A DNA stretch of 64,000 bases, taken from assembly GCA_947470805.1 (NCBI GenBank), contig CANIVU010000022.1:1-64000 (forward strand). The letters are read 5' to 3'. The first letter of the stretch is position 1. Each line of letters starts with the position of its first letter. The position numbers and the translations under genes are program-made. Below are positions 37,098 through 46,165 of this stretch, piece by piece. A model generated the notes under the pieces. That model did no database searches and had not been told where the DNA came from. It worked only from the letters and a program-made list of their open reading frames with translations. This stretch comes from Acidobacteriota bacterium (GTDB lineage: Bacteria; Acidobacteriota; Terriglobia; Bryobacterales; Bryobacteraceae).

Positions 37098-38305
37098 TGT
37101 CCCTCGCCGCGCTCCGCCAGCTCCGCCAAGCCCTCCTCCCGGCCAACCAGTTCTACGCCCCCCGCCTGGCCCACGATTTCCAGTCCCTCGACGAATTCGC
37201 CCAGCACGTCCCCTTCACCACAAAACAGGAACTCGTCGCCGACCAGCTCGCCCACCCCCCCTTCGGCACCTGGCACACCGAACCCATCGCCAACTACACC
37301 CGCTTCTGCCAAACCAGCTCCACCACCGGCAACCCCCTCCGCTGGCTCGATACGCCCGCAAGCTGGAACTGGATGTGCAACTGCTGGCAGCGCGTCTACG
37401 AATCGGCCGGTGTAAAACCCGGAACTCGCATCTTCTTCGCCTTCTCCTTCGGTCCCTTCCTCGGCTTCTGGACCGCCTTCGACGCCGCCACCCGCATGGG
37501 TTGCCTCGCCATCCCCGGCGGCGGCATGTCGTCAACCGCCCGCCTGCGAACGTTGATCGATTCCGAAGCCGAAGTCCTCTGCTGCACGCCGACGTACGCC
37601 GTCCGCCTCGCCGAAGCCGCGCCCCACGAAACGCCGAATCTCAAAACCATCATCGTCGCCGGCGAACCCGGCGGCAGCGTCCCCGGAACGCGTGCGCTAT
37701 TGGAACGCCTCTGGCCCGGCACCCGCATCGTGGACCACCACGGCATGACCGAAACCGGCCCCGTCAGCTACGAGTGCCCCCAGCGCAAAGGCGTCCTCCA
37801 CGTATTAGAGGAGTTCTTCTACGCCGAAATCGTCGACCCCCACACCGGCGCCCCGCTCCCCCCGGGAGCCCGCGGCGAACTGGTGCTAACCAACCTCGGC
37901 CGCACCGCCGCCCCCGTCATCCGCTACCGCACCGGCGACATCGTCCAGCCCGATACCAACCCCTGCTCCTGTGGCAGCAAAGAACTCGCGTTAGTCGGCG
38001 GCATCCTCGCCCGCCGCGATGATATGGTGGTCATCCGCGGTGTCAACGTCTACCCCAGCGCCATCGAAGACGTCATCCGCGCCTGCGGCGGCGTCGCCGA
38101 GTACCGCGCCGAAATCACCACCGTCCGCGCCATGACCGAAATCTCCCTCAAAATCGAGCCCGAGACCCCTACCGCCGAAGACCTCACCCATCGCCTCGAA
38201 TCCGGCCTTCGCGACGCCCTCGGTCTCCGCATTCCCACCGAAATCGTCGAACCCGGCACGCTCCCCAGATTCGAAATGAAGGCCCGCCGCTGGGTCCGTT
38301 TATAG
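37097..38305 (+). CDS. Phenylacetate-CoA ligase-like AMP-forming enzyme
   Basis: The 402-residue adenylate-forming enzyme has the P-loop TSSTTGNP (residues 73-80), HHGMTETGPVSYE, YRTGDIV and RRDDMVVIRGVNVYPSAIEDVI, the last being typical of PaaK. It would activate an aryl or small carboxylic acid with ATP, giving a CoA thioester or loading a carrier protein. It is somewhat shorter than PaaK (about 430-440). Its ATG overlaps the thioesterase stop. Ligase plus thioesterase suggests a CoA-bound intermediate that the flavin and radical SAM enzymes modify. Confidence 0.85.
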   Translation: MSLAALRQLRQALLPANQFYAPRLAHDFQSLDEFAQHVPFTTKQELVADQLAHPPFGTWHTEPIANYTRFCQTSSTTGNPLRWLDTPASWNWMCNCWQRVYESAGVKPGTRIFFAFSFGPFLGFWTAFDAATRMGCLAIPGGGMSSTARLRTLIDSEAEVLCCTPTYAVRLAEAAPHETPNLKTIIVAGEPGGSVPGTRALLERLWPGTRIVDHHGMTETGPVSYECPQRKGVLHVLEEFFYAEIVDPHTGAPLPPGARGELVLTNLGRTAAPVIRYRTGDIVQPDTNPCSCGSKELALVGGILARRDDMVVIRGVNVYPSAIEDVIRACGGVAEYRAEITTVRAMTEISLKIEPETPTAEDLTHRLESGLRDALGLRIPTEIVEPGTLPRFEMKARRWVRL

Positions 38306-38309
38306 CGCC

Positions 38310-39560
38310 ATGAACGCCCACACCGTCGAAAACGTCCTCCTAGTCGTACTCACACAATTGGCTGTCATCATCGGAGCCGCCCGCGTCTTCGGCATGCTCT
38401 TCCGCCGCTTCGGCCAGCCGCAAGTCTGCGGCGAAATCGCCGCCGGCCTCATCCTCGGCCCCTCCCTCTTCGGCCGCTTCTTCCCCGAAATTTCCACGAA
38501 GATCTTCAGTCCCACCGTGAACCCCATCTTCAGCATCATGAGCCAGGTCGGCCTCGTCCTGCTCATGTTCCTGATCGGGATGGAGTTCGAATTCGGCCAT
38601 CTGAAAAAGAACCGCCGCGCCGCCATCAGCGTCTCGCTCGCGGGCGTCGTGCTGCCATTCACTCTAGGGCTCTGGCTCGGCTACTACATGCACGGCGTGC
38701 TGCATCTGGAGAGTAACCCCCTCCACTTCGCCCTCTTCATGGCAACAGCCATGTCCATCACCGCCATCCCCATTCTCGGCCGCATCATGGTGGAACTCCA
38801 GCTCAACCGAACTGTCCTCGGTTCCCTGACAATCACTTCCGCCGCCATGGACGACGCCATCGGCTGGATCCTGCTCGCCATCGTCACCGCCATCACCCAG
38901 TCGAAATTCGACCCCATGAAATTTGCGACCATGATCGGCAGCGTTCTGGCCTTCGGAGCCTTCATGTTCTTCGTCGTTCGCCCCATCGCCATCCGCTGGA
39001 TCACGACATCGCTGAAACGCAACGGCGGAGCCCTGTCTCTCAATGCTCTGGCCGTCCTGCTGATCGTAGTCTTCCTTTGCGCCATCTGCACCAACATCAT
39101 CGGCATCTTCTCCATCTTCGGAGCGTTCCTATTCGGCGCCATCCTCTACGATCAAGCCGAACTGGTCACCGCCATCCGCGCCCGCCTGAGCGACTTCGTA
39201 ACAGTGTTTTTCCTGCCCATCTTCTTCACCTACACCGGCCTGCGCACGGACATCGGCAGCATGACCGGCGGCGAACTCTGGTTCCTCTGCGGCCTCGTCC
39301 TATTGGCGGCCACCGCAGGCAAACTAGGTGGCTGCACCCTGGCCGCGAAGTGGAACGGCTTCACCTGGCGCGACGCCTCCATGATCGGAATCATGATGAA
39401 CACCCGAGCGCTGATGGAACTAATCGTAATCAACATCGGCTTTGAGCTCGGCATCATCCCGCGAACCGTCTTCTTCATGCTCGTCTTCATGGCCATCACC
39501 ACGACCTACATGACGGCCCCCATCATGCGCCGCATCACCCCCACCCTCCCCCGCACCTAA
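38310..39560 (+). CDS. Cation/proton antiporter (CPA2/Kef type)
   Basis: The 416-residue protein has about twelve membrane helices and the CPA2 features FGQPQVCGEIAAGLILGPSLFG and FLIGMEFEFGHL, ATAMSITAIPILGRIM and AAMDDAIGWILLAIV (the ion-binding Asp-Asp). It lacks the C-terminal TrkA-N domain of Kef channels. It exchanges Na+ or K+ for protons. It begins only a few bases after the ligase stop and so may share the operon, perhaps without a direct link to the pathway. Confidence 0.88.
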   Translation: MNAHTVENVLLVVLTQLAVIIGAARVFGMLFRRFGQPQVCGEIAAGLILGPSLFGRFFPEISTKIFSPTVNPIFSIMSQVGLVLLMFLIGMEFEFGHLKKNRRAAISVSLAGVVLPFTLGLWLGYYMHGVLHLESNPLHFALFMATAMSITAIPILGRIMVELQLNRTVLGSLTITSAAMDDAIGWILLAIVTAITQSKFDPMKFATMIGSVLAFGAFMFFVVRPIAIRWITTSLKRNGGALSLNALAVLLIVVFLCAICTNIIGIFSIFGAFLFGAILYDQAELVTAIRARLSDFVTVFFLPIFFTYTGLRTDIGSMTGGELWFLCGLVLLAATAGKLGGCTLAAKWNGFTWRDASMIGIMMNTRALMELIVINIGFELGIIPRTVFFMLVFMAITTTYMTAPIMRRITPTLPRT

Positions 39561-39573
39561 GACTTCCCCGAAT

Positions 39574-39607
39574 CCCCAGATTCCCCCTTCCCCCAGATTC
39601 CCCTGGG
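39574..39607. repeat. Direct repeat between convergent genes
   Basis: CCCCAGATTCCCC occurs at 39574-39586 and again at 39591-39603; the second copy can fold with CTGGG (39603-39607) into a short stem. The 106-bp gap between the antiporter and the TPR gene contains nothing else I can assign. Confidence 0.5.
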
Positions 39608-39666
39608 AGCCGTGCTACCGGAAAACGCCGAGACCCCAAAAAACCTAAATATGGGAAAGCTCCGAC

Positions 39667-40809
39667 TCACTTCCCGGAATACCCCTTCCGCACCCACTCC
39701 TCCACACTCTTCCTCCCCTCGTCACTCCCCGCCATCCCCAAATATGCCCGATAAAACCGCACCGCCTCCGCCCTCTTCCCCGCCAAATCAAAACACTGCC
39801 CCGCCCGAACATACGCCTGCCCCGCCAACGGCGATCCCGCCTCAACACACCCAAACCGCTCCCCCGCCAGCAAATACGACCCCTCCACCGCCAACGCCTC
39901 CCCATACTGCATTAACACCAAATCCCTGACCCGCTGATCCTTCCCCCGCAGCATCTCCTCAAACACCAACGCCGCCGCCCCCGCCCGCCGCATCTGCGCC
40001 AAAGTCGCCCCCATCTCCACCCGCAACAACACATTCTCCGGATACTTCGCCGAATACGTCTCCAACTCCGCCAACGCCGCCCCCGGCCTCCCCTCATACC
40101 GGTACAACGCAATCAGCACCGCCCGCGCATCCTCCCTGTTAAAACCCCCTTTCCGAACCACCAACTCCAACTCCCCCATCCCCTTCGCCTTCCCACCCCG
40201 CACCCCCGCCATCACCGCAATCATCCGGAACGGCTGCGGAATGCACCCCACCGCGTAGTGATACGTGCCCAACGTCAAATACGCATCCACAAACGAAGGG
40301 TCCAAACTAACCACCCTCTGATGCAACTTCACACTCCGCACCCCATCCTTCAACGCCGCCCAAAACTTCCTCTGTGCCGACATCTCATACGCCGCCCGCA
40401 CCCCATACACCGCGCCCAAATAATACAGCCCCTCCACCGACTCCGGCCGCGCGTCCACCATCGCCTGCGCCTTCTCCATCGCCCGCCCCAAATGCCCCTG
40501 AAACTCGGCGTCAACGGCGGCCTCCACCGCCTCCCCCTCCGAACCCTCCTTGGTCCGCGTCGCCCCCGCATAAAACTTCGAGTCTTTCGAATACACACTC
40601 GAACTCAACCGCCGCTGCTTGAACAGATACTCCTGCCAAGTCACCGACGCCAGCGCCAAATCCCCCGCCGGGTGCCGTGGAAACACCCGTGCCAACTCCG
40701 TGAACCGCGCCCGCGCCGCGGCATAATCCGTCCGATAAGCCGCGTCCCAACCCGCATCCCGCAGCCCTTCCAACCCCGTCAACACCAATGCCAAAACCAA
40801 CACGGTCAT
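39667..40809 (-). CDS. TPR-repeat protein
   Basis: The 380-residue protein has repeated helical pairs of tetratricopeptide type, such as GLYYLGAVYGVRAAYEMSAQRKFWAALKDG, SFVDAYLTLGTYHYAVG and AYVRAGQCFDLAGKRAEAVRFYRAYL. A short hydrophobic N-terminus (MTVLVLALVLTG) may be a signal sequence, but the start has no clear ribosome site. TPR proteins are scaffolds for protein contacts. A terminator hairpin separates it from the upstream SDR gene on the same strand. Confidence 0.7.
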   Translation of the reverse strand: MTVLVLALVLTGLEGLRDAGWDAAYRTDYAAARARFTELARVFPRHPAGDLALASVTWQEYLFKQRRLSSSVYSKDSKFYAGATRTKEGSEGEAVEAAVDAEFQGHLGRAMEKAQAMVDARPESVEGLYYLGAVYGVRAAYEMSAQRKFWAALKDGVRSVKLHQRVVSLDPSFVDAYLTLGTYHYAVGCIPQPFRMIAVMAGVRGGKAKGMGELELVVRKGGFNREDARAVLIALYRYEGRPGAALAELETYSAKYPENVLLRVEMGATLAQMRRAGAAALVFEEMLRGKDQRVRDLVLMQYGEALAVEGSYLLAGERFGCVEAGSPLAGQAYVRAGQCFDLAGKRAEAVRFYRAYLGMAGSDEGRKSVEEWVRKGYSGK

Positions 40810-40816
40810 ACAACAA

Positions 40817-40845
40817 CCCCCGGCTTACACCCTGCAAGCCGGGGG
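40817..40845 (-). terminator. Terminator of the SDR gene
   Basis: On the minus strand CCCCCGGCTT and AAGCCGGGGG form a perfect ten-pair stem with a nine-base loop, followed by TTGTTGT. It lies between the SDR stop and the TPR start. Confidence 0.7.
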
Positions 40846-40856
40846 CCAATCAAACC

Positions 40857-41627
40857 CTACAACACGTTCGCCAACACCCCCCCATCAATCAAAACCGTAG
40901 TGCCCGTAATATAGCTCCCCGCGTCCGTCCCCAACAGCAACGCCACGCCCGCCATCTCCTCCGGCTTCCCCCACCGCTTCAACGCCGTCCGGTTCGTAAA
41001 CTCCAACTTCTGTTCATCGTTCAACAACCCCAACGGCAGCTCCGTCAAAAACGGCCCCGGCGAAATACAATTCACCGTCACCCCATACGGCCCCAAATCC
41101 AACGCGCTCGACCGCGCCATCCCAATCAGCGCCGCCTTCGTAGCGCTATAAACATTCCGCCCCAACTTCCCGCCCAGCCCGAGGACAGAGGAAATATGAA
41201 TCACCCGCCCCCACTTCCGCTCCATCATCCCCGGCAAGCAAGCCCGAGTCAGCCGCATAATCCCCGACAGGTTCAGCTCAATAATCTGATCCCACGCCTC
41301 ATCGGTAATCTGATCGGCGCGCTGCGGAATATTCCCGCCGGCGTTGTTCACCAACACATCCACGCGCCCCAACCGCGCAATCGTCTCATCGGCCAACCGC
41401 TGCGCCTCCGAAGCCTTGCTCAGGTCCGCGGTCATCCACTCCACCCGGACCGACAGTCCCTCGCCAATCTCCTTCGCCGCCGCCGAAACCTCCGCCTCAT
41501 TCCGGCTGCAAATCATCACATTCGCGCCATGCTCGGCATACGCCCGCGCCATCGATTTTCCCAGGCCCCGGCTTCCGCCCGTAACGAGCGCCACGCGCCC
41601 AGTCAGATCAAAAAGTTTCTCGTACAT
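40857..41627 (-). CDS. Short-chain dehydrogenase/reductase
   Basis: The 256-residue protein is a classical SDR: TGGSRGLGKS nucleotide-binding motif, NNAGG, catalytic Ser in HISSVLGLGG and YSATK, and the C-terminal LIDGG. It resembles gluconate 5-dehydrogenase and 3-oxoacyl-ACP reductase-like enzymes; the substrate is not predictable. The start is the ATG at 41627 (MYEKLFDLTGRVALVTGG); the frame opens slightly earlier with a TTG. Confidence 0.88.
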   Translation of the reverse strand: MYEKLFDLTGRVALVTGGSRGLGKSMARAYAEHGANVMICSRNEAEVSAAAKEIGEGLSVRVEWMTADLSKASEAQRLADETIARLGRVDVLVNNAGGNIPQRADQITDEAWDQIIELNLSGIMRLTRACLPGMMERKWGRVIHISSVLGLGGKLGRNVYSATKAALIGMARSSALDLGPYGVTVNCISPGPFLTELPLGLLNDEQKLEFTNRTALKRWGKPEEMAGVALLLGTDAGSYITGTTVLIDGGVLANVL

Positions 41628-41685
41628 AATGTGCAATCAGTATATAGATATGGCCCCTTGCTAAACTACTCCTCGAACTAAACGC

Positions 41686-43842
41686 ATGCGCCTCGCCCTC
41701 CTCTTCCTCCCCACCCTCCTAGCCCAATCACCAAAGGTCGATTTCGCGCGCGACATCCAACCCCTCTTCCAAAAACACTGCATCTCCTGCCACGGCCCCG
41801 CCCAGCAAAGTCGCGGCCTCCGCCTCGACCAGCGCAGCTCCGCCATGGAAGGCCGCGGCAGCGTTCGCCTCGGCCCCGGCAACGCCGCCGCCAGCATGGT
41901 CTACCTCCGCACCGTCGGCACCAAATACGGCCCGCAAATGCCCCTCTCCGGCACCCCGCTAAAACCCGCCGAAATCGAACTCATCCGCACCTGGATCGAC
42001 CAGGGTGCCGATTGGCCCGACGCGCTCTCCGGCGATCAACCCCTCCCGCCCCCCGACCCCCGCGCCCTCCGCCTCATCGCCCCCCTCCAAACCGGCGACA
42101 CCAAAGCCTTCCAAAACGCCCTCAAAGCCGACCCCGAAGCCATCCACCGCAAAGGCCCCGGCGGCTCCACGCCCCTCCACTTCGCCGCCCTCCACGGCAA
42201 CCGCCAAGCCGCAACCCAACTCCTCGCCCAAGGCGCCAATCCCAACGCCGCCAACGACGCCGGCGCCACCCCTCTCCACTGGGCCCTCGACGACCTCGAA
42301 ATCACCCGCCTTCTCCTAACCAACAAAGCCAACACCACCGCCAAAACCCTCGAAGGCCGCACCCCCGCCGCCATCGCCGCGGCCGACCGCCGCGCCCCCG
42401 CCCTGGAACTCCTGCTCGCAACCGGAGCGAAGCCCACACCCGCCGGAGCCACCCACGAGGCCGTCCTCAAAGTCCTCCTCAAAAACGGCCAGGATGCCAA
42501 ATCCCTAGCGCCCAATCTCCCCGCCGCCATCGACGCCAACACCTGCCAGCCCTGCATCGATACCCTCCTCCCCGCCGCCCCGAAACCTGTCCTCAACAAC
42601 GCCCTCCTCGCCGCCATCAGCCAGGGCAACACCGCCCACGTCAACCGCCTCCTCGCCGCCGGAGCCGATCCCAACGCCGCCGAGCCCTCCCTCCAAACCA
42701 CCGCCCTCATGCTCGCCGCCAGCCGGGAAATACCCAACCCCGCCCTCGTCAAAACCCTCCTCGACAAAGGCGCCAAAACCACCCCAAAAACCACCCTCGG
42801 CGCCACCGTCACCGACTTCGCCCACCGCCAGGGAGCCACCGAAATCATCGGTCTTCTCCAATCCGCCAACGCCCCGCCCTCCCAGCCCGCACCAATCCCC
42901 ACCGGCCGCATCCAACCCGCCGCCAACATCCGCGCCGCTCTCATCCGCACCCTCCCCCTGCTCCAAAATAGCGATGTCGCCTTCCTCCGCAAAGCCGGCT
43001 GCGTCTCCTGCCACAGCAACAACCTCACCGCCATGGTCGTCGCCGAAGCCCGCCAACTAAAATGGCCCATCGACGAAAAGACCGCCCGCAGCCAGCGGAC
43101 CGCAATTGAAGCCTTCATCGAAGTCTGGCGCGAGCGTTATCTCCAAGGCCTCGCCATCCCCGGCGGGACCGACACCACTGCCTACATCCTCCTGGGCCTC
43201 GCCGCCGAAAACGCCCCCGCCACCCCGGCCACCCACGCCATGGCCCGCTACCTCAAAAACAAGCAGCGCGAAGACGGCTCCTGGCCCGCCGCCGCCGGCC
43301 GCGCGCCCCTCGAAACCAGCGCCATCCAGGGCACCGCCACCGCCCTCCGCGCCGTCATGGCCTACAAGCCCAAAACACAAACCGCCGAATACAACACCTC
43401 CATCCAAAATGCCATTCAATGGCTCAAAAACGCCAAACCCGTCACCACCGAAGACTATACGTTCCAAATCCTCGGCCTCCTCTGGGCCGGCGATCAACCC
43501 GGCGCCAAAACCGCCGCCAAACCCCTCCTGCAACAACAACGCCCCGACGGCGGCTGGTCCCAAACGCCAACCCTCGCAAGCGACGCCTACGCCACCGGCC
43601 AGGCCCTCTTCGCCGCTCGCAAAGCAGGCGCAATCAAGCCCACCCAGCCCGCCTACCAACGCGGCGCCGAACATCTCCGCAAGACGCAATATGAGGACGG
43701 CTCCTGGTACGTCCGCAGCCGCACCACCGTGCCCTTCCAGCCCTACTTCGAATCCGGTTTCCCCCACGGCCGCGACCAATACATCTCCGTCGCCGCCACC
43801 AACTGGGCCGCCCTCGCCCTCCTCCCCCTGGCCGGCAAGTAG
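41686..43842 (+). CDS. Secreted haem/ankyrin/QW-toroid protein (dihaem form)
   Basis: The 718-residue protein has a short signal peptide, a PSD1-associated cytochrome C domain with CISCH (Cys32, Cys35, His36), then six or more ankyrin repeats (GSTPLHFAALHGNRQAATQLLAQGANPNAAN and others), a lone CxxC (TCQPCI, near residue 285), a second haem motif GCVSCHSNN (Cys439, Cys442, His443), and a C-terminal alpha/alpha toroid with QREDGSW, QRPDGGW and QYEDGSW, the QW motif of terpenoid cyclases and prenyltransferases. It is probably periplasmic and redox-active. It heads an operon with PSD1 and DUF1501 proteins. A paralogue lies at 47965-49797. Confidence 0.8.
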   Translation: MRLALLFLPTLLAQSPKVDFARDIQPLFQKHCISCHGPAQQSRGLRLDQRSSAMEGRGSVRLGPGNAAASMVYLRTVGTKYGPQMPLSGTPLKPAEIELIRTWIDQGADWPDALSGDQPLPPPDPRALRLIAPLQTGDTKAFQNALKADPEAIHRKGPGGSTPLHFAALHGNRQAATQLLAQGANPNAANDAGATPLHWALDDLEITRLLLTNKANTTAKTLEGRTPAAIAAADRRAPALELLLATGAKPTPAGATHEAVLKVLLKNGQDAKSLAPNLPAAIDANTCQPCIDTLLPAAPKPVLNNALLAAISQGNTAHVNRLLAAGADPNAAEPSLQTTALMLAASREIPNPALVKTLLDKGAKTTPKTTLGATVTDFAHRQGATEIIGLLQSANAPPSQPAPIPTGRIQPAANIRAALIRTLPLLQNSDVAFLRKAGCVSCHSNNLTAMVVAEARQLKWPIDEKTARSQRTAIEAFIEVWRERYLQGLAIPGGTDTTAYILLGLAAENAPATPATHAMARYLKNKQREDGSWPAAAGRAPLETSAIQGTATALRAVMAYKPKTQTAEYNTSIQNAIQWLKNAKPVTTEDYTFQILGLLWAGDQPGAKTAAKPLLQQQRPDGGWSQTPTLASDAYATGQALFAARKAGAIKPTQPAYQRGAEHLRKTQYEDGSWYVRSRTTVPFQPYFESGFPHGRDQYISVAATNWAALALLPLAGK

Positions 43843-43869
43843 CCCCTGTATACTCATCAGTGAAATCGC

Positions 43870-46161
43870 ATGCGCCTAGTCCTCCTGGCCGCCGCCATCA
43901 CCATCGCCCACGCCGACGATACGTTCTTCGAAAAGAACATCCGCCCCGTCCTCGCCGACAAGTGCTGGTCCTGCCATTCCACCGGTGCCAAGCTCGTCCA
44001 CGCCAATCTCAAACTAGACAACAAAGCCTCCCGCGAATCCGTCATCACCCCCAACAAACCCGAAGACTCCCGCCTCTACAAAGCCCTCCTCTACACCGGC
44101 CCCACCAAGATGCCGCCCACGGGCAAACTCCCCCCGGAAACCCTCGAAAACTTCCGCAAATGGATTGCCGACGGCGCCCCTTGGCCCGCCACGGAACTAG
44201 CCATCCAAACCACCACCCACTGGGCCTGGAAACCAATAACCAATCCCGCCATCCCCGCAGTCCGCAACACCTCCTGGCCCCGTAATAAAATCGATCACTT
44301 CCTCCTCGCCAAACTCGAAGCCCAAAATCTCCAACCCAATCCAGACGCCAACCCCGCCACCTGGCTCCGCCGCGTCACCCTCGACCTCACCGGCCTCCCG
44401 CCAACCCCCGCCGAACAGGATGACTTCGCCACCAACAAGAACCCCGAACAAGTCGTCGATCGCCTCCTCAAATCCGAAGCCTACGGCCACCGCTGGGCCC
44501 GCCACTGGCTCGACCAAACCTACTACGCCGACTCCATCGAAATCGGCCGCCGCGTCCCCGCCCGCCACGCCTGGCGCTACCGCGATTGGGTCATCGACGC
44601 CATCAACCGCGACATCCCCTACAACGAATTCATCCAGCAGCAACTCGCCGGTGACCATCTCCCCTGGCGCACCCCCGAAGAACGACGCCGCAACCTGACA
44701 GCCCTCGGCTTCCTAGCCCTCGGCCCCTGGCCATTAGTCAACGCCGACAAAGTCCAACTCCAAATGGACGTAGTCGATCTCCAAGTCGACATGGTCGGCC
44801 GCAGCTTCTTGGGCCTCACCATGGGCTGCGCCCGCTGCCACGATCACAAGTTCGACCCGATAAGCCTCAAGGACTATTACGGCATGGCCGGCATCTTCGC
44901 CTCCACCCGAACCATCAACGGCCGCCTCGGCCTCGGCGTCTTCTCCAACGTCAACACCGTCACCCTCCCCGAACTCCCCGAAGAACTCAAAGCCCGCGCC
45001 ACCGAAACCACGGAATACTGGCGCGAACTCGACAAAGCCCGCAAAGCCCTCGAAGCCCTCAAAAAGACCGAAAAGCCCGACCCCAAAGAAGTCACCGCCG
45101 CCACCAACGCCGTCAAACTCCTTGAATATCTTCCCCCAACGCCCCCCACTGTCCACGCCGTGCAAGACGCCGAAACCCCCGCCGATATCCGCATCAACCT
45201 CCGCGGCAACGCCCACCAGCTCGGCACCGAAACCCCGCGCTCCGGCGTCGCCCTAACCGGCAAAATCGCCCAGCTCGACATCCCCGATTTCACCTCCGGC
45301 CGCAAAGAACTCGCCGCCTGGATCACCGCCAAAGAAAACCCGTTAACCGCCCGCGTCGCCGTCAACCGCGCCTGGCACCATTTATTCGGCACCGGCATCG
45401 CCCCCACCATCGACAACTTCGGCACCCGCGGCCTCCCCCCCAGCCACCCCGAACTGCTCGACTATCTCGCCACCGAATTCACCACCAACAACGGCTCCCT
45501 CAAACAAATCATCAAACAAATCGTACTCTCAAGAACCTACGCCCAGTCCTCCCAACCCAACAAAAAAGCCCAGGAAATCGACCCCGAAAATCGCCTCCAA
45601 TGGCGCATGTCCCGCCGCCGCCTCGAAGGCGAAACCATCCGCGACTCTATCCTCTCGGTCACCGGCAATCTCGACCCCAAAGCCAACGGCCCCGCCCTCC
45701 CCTTCCAAATCAAAGGCAACCTGTCACTAGGCGAACCCGAATCCTTCATCGAAGACGTCAAGCTCGACCCCGCCACCCGCCTCCGCCGCTCCATCTTCCT
45801 CCCCGTCCTAAGGAAATCCCAAGCCCCCGAACTCGACATTTTGAACCTGTTCAATTTCCCCGACGCAAACCAAATCACCGGCGCCCGCCAGTCCACCACC
45901 ATCCCCACCCAGGCCCTCTACCTAATGAACGCCCCCTGGGTCCAGGAGCAAGCCGCCGCCCTAGCCGAGCGCCTCCAGTCCACCCAAACAACCACCCCGC
46001 AAAAGCTCCACCAACTAATCCGCCGCGTCTACGCCCGCGAACCAAACCCCAACGAAATCGCCCAACTCCAAGCATTCCTCGAAACCTTCCCGGAAACCGA
46101 AGCCTGGAAGCGCCTCTGCCATTCGCTCCTCATCTCCAACGAGTTCCTCTACCGAAACTAA
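43870..46161 (+). CDS. PSD1 protein: cytochrome C domain plus DUF1549 and DUF1553
   Basis: The 763-residue protein has a signal peptide (MRLVLLAAAITIAHA), a planctomycete-type cytochrome C domain with CWSCH (Cys32, Cys35, His36), DUF1549 (SWPRNKIDHFLLAKLEAQNL...RRVTLDLTGLPPTP) containing GCARCHDHKFDPI as a second CxxCH, and DUF1553 (GRKELAAWITAKENPLTARVAVNRAWHHLFGTGI). This family is common in Planctomycetes, Verrucomicrobia and Acidobacteriota and is nearly always followed by DUF1501, as here. Its reaction is unknown; a link to complex polysaccharide use has been suggested. A TATACT at 43849 may be a -10 box. Confidence 0.92.
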   Translation: MRLVLLAAAITIAHADDTFFEKNIRPVLADKCWSCHSTGAKLVHANLKLDNKASRESVITPNKPEDSRLYKALLYTGPTKMPPTGKLPPETLENFRKWIADGAPWPATELAIQTTTHWAWKPITNPAIPAVRNTSWPRNKIDHFLLAKLEAQNLQPNPDANPATWLRRVTLDLTGLPPTPAEQDDFATNKNPEQVVDRLLKSEAYGHRWARHWLDQTYYADSIEIGRRVPARHAWRYRDWVIDAINRDIPYNEFIQQQLAGDHLPWRTPEERRRNLTALGFLALGPWPLVNADKVQLQMDVVDLQVDMVGRSFLGLTMGCARCHDHKFDPISLKDYYGMAGIFASTRTINGRLGLGVFSNVNTVTLPELPEELKARATETTEYWRELDKARKALEALKKTEKPDPKEVTAATNAVKLLEYLPPTPPTVHAVQDAETPADIRINLRGNAHQLGTETPRSGVALTGKIAQLDIPDFTSGRKELAAWITAKENPLTARVAVNRAWHHLFGTGIAPTIDNFGTRGLPPSHPELLDYLATEFTTNNGSLKQIIKQIVLSRTYAQSSQPNKKAQEIDPENRLQWRMSRRRLEGETIRDSILSVTGNLDPKANGPALPFQIKGNLSLGEPESFIEDVKLDPATRLRRSIFLPVLRKSQAPELDILNLFNFPDANQITGARQSTTIPTQALYLMNAPWVQEQAAALAERLQSTQTTTPQKLHQLIRRVYAREPNPNEIAQLQAFLETFPETEAWKRLCHSLLISNEFLYRN

Positions 46162-46165
46162 CCCC

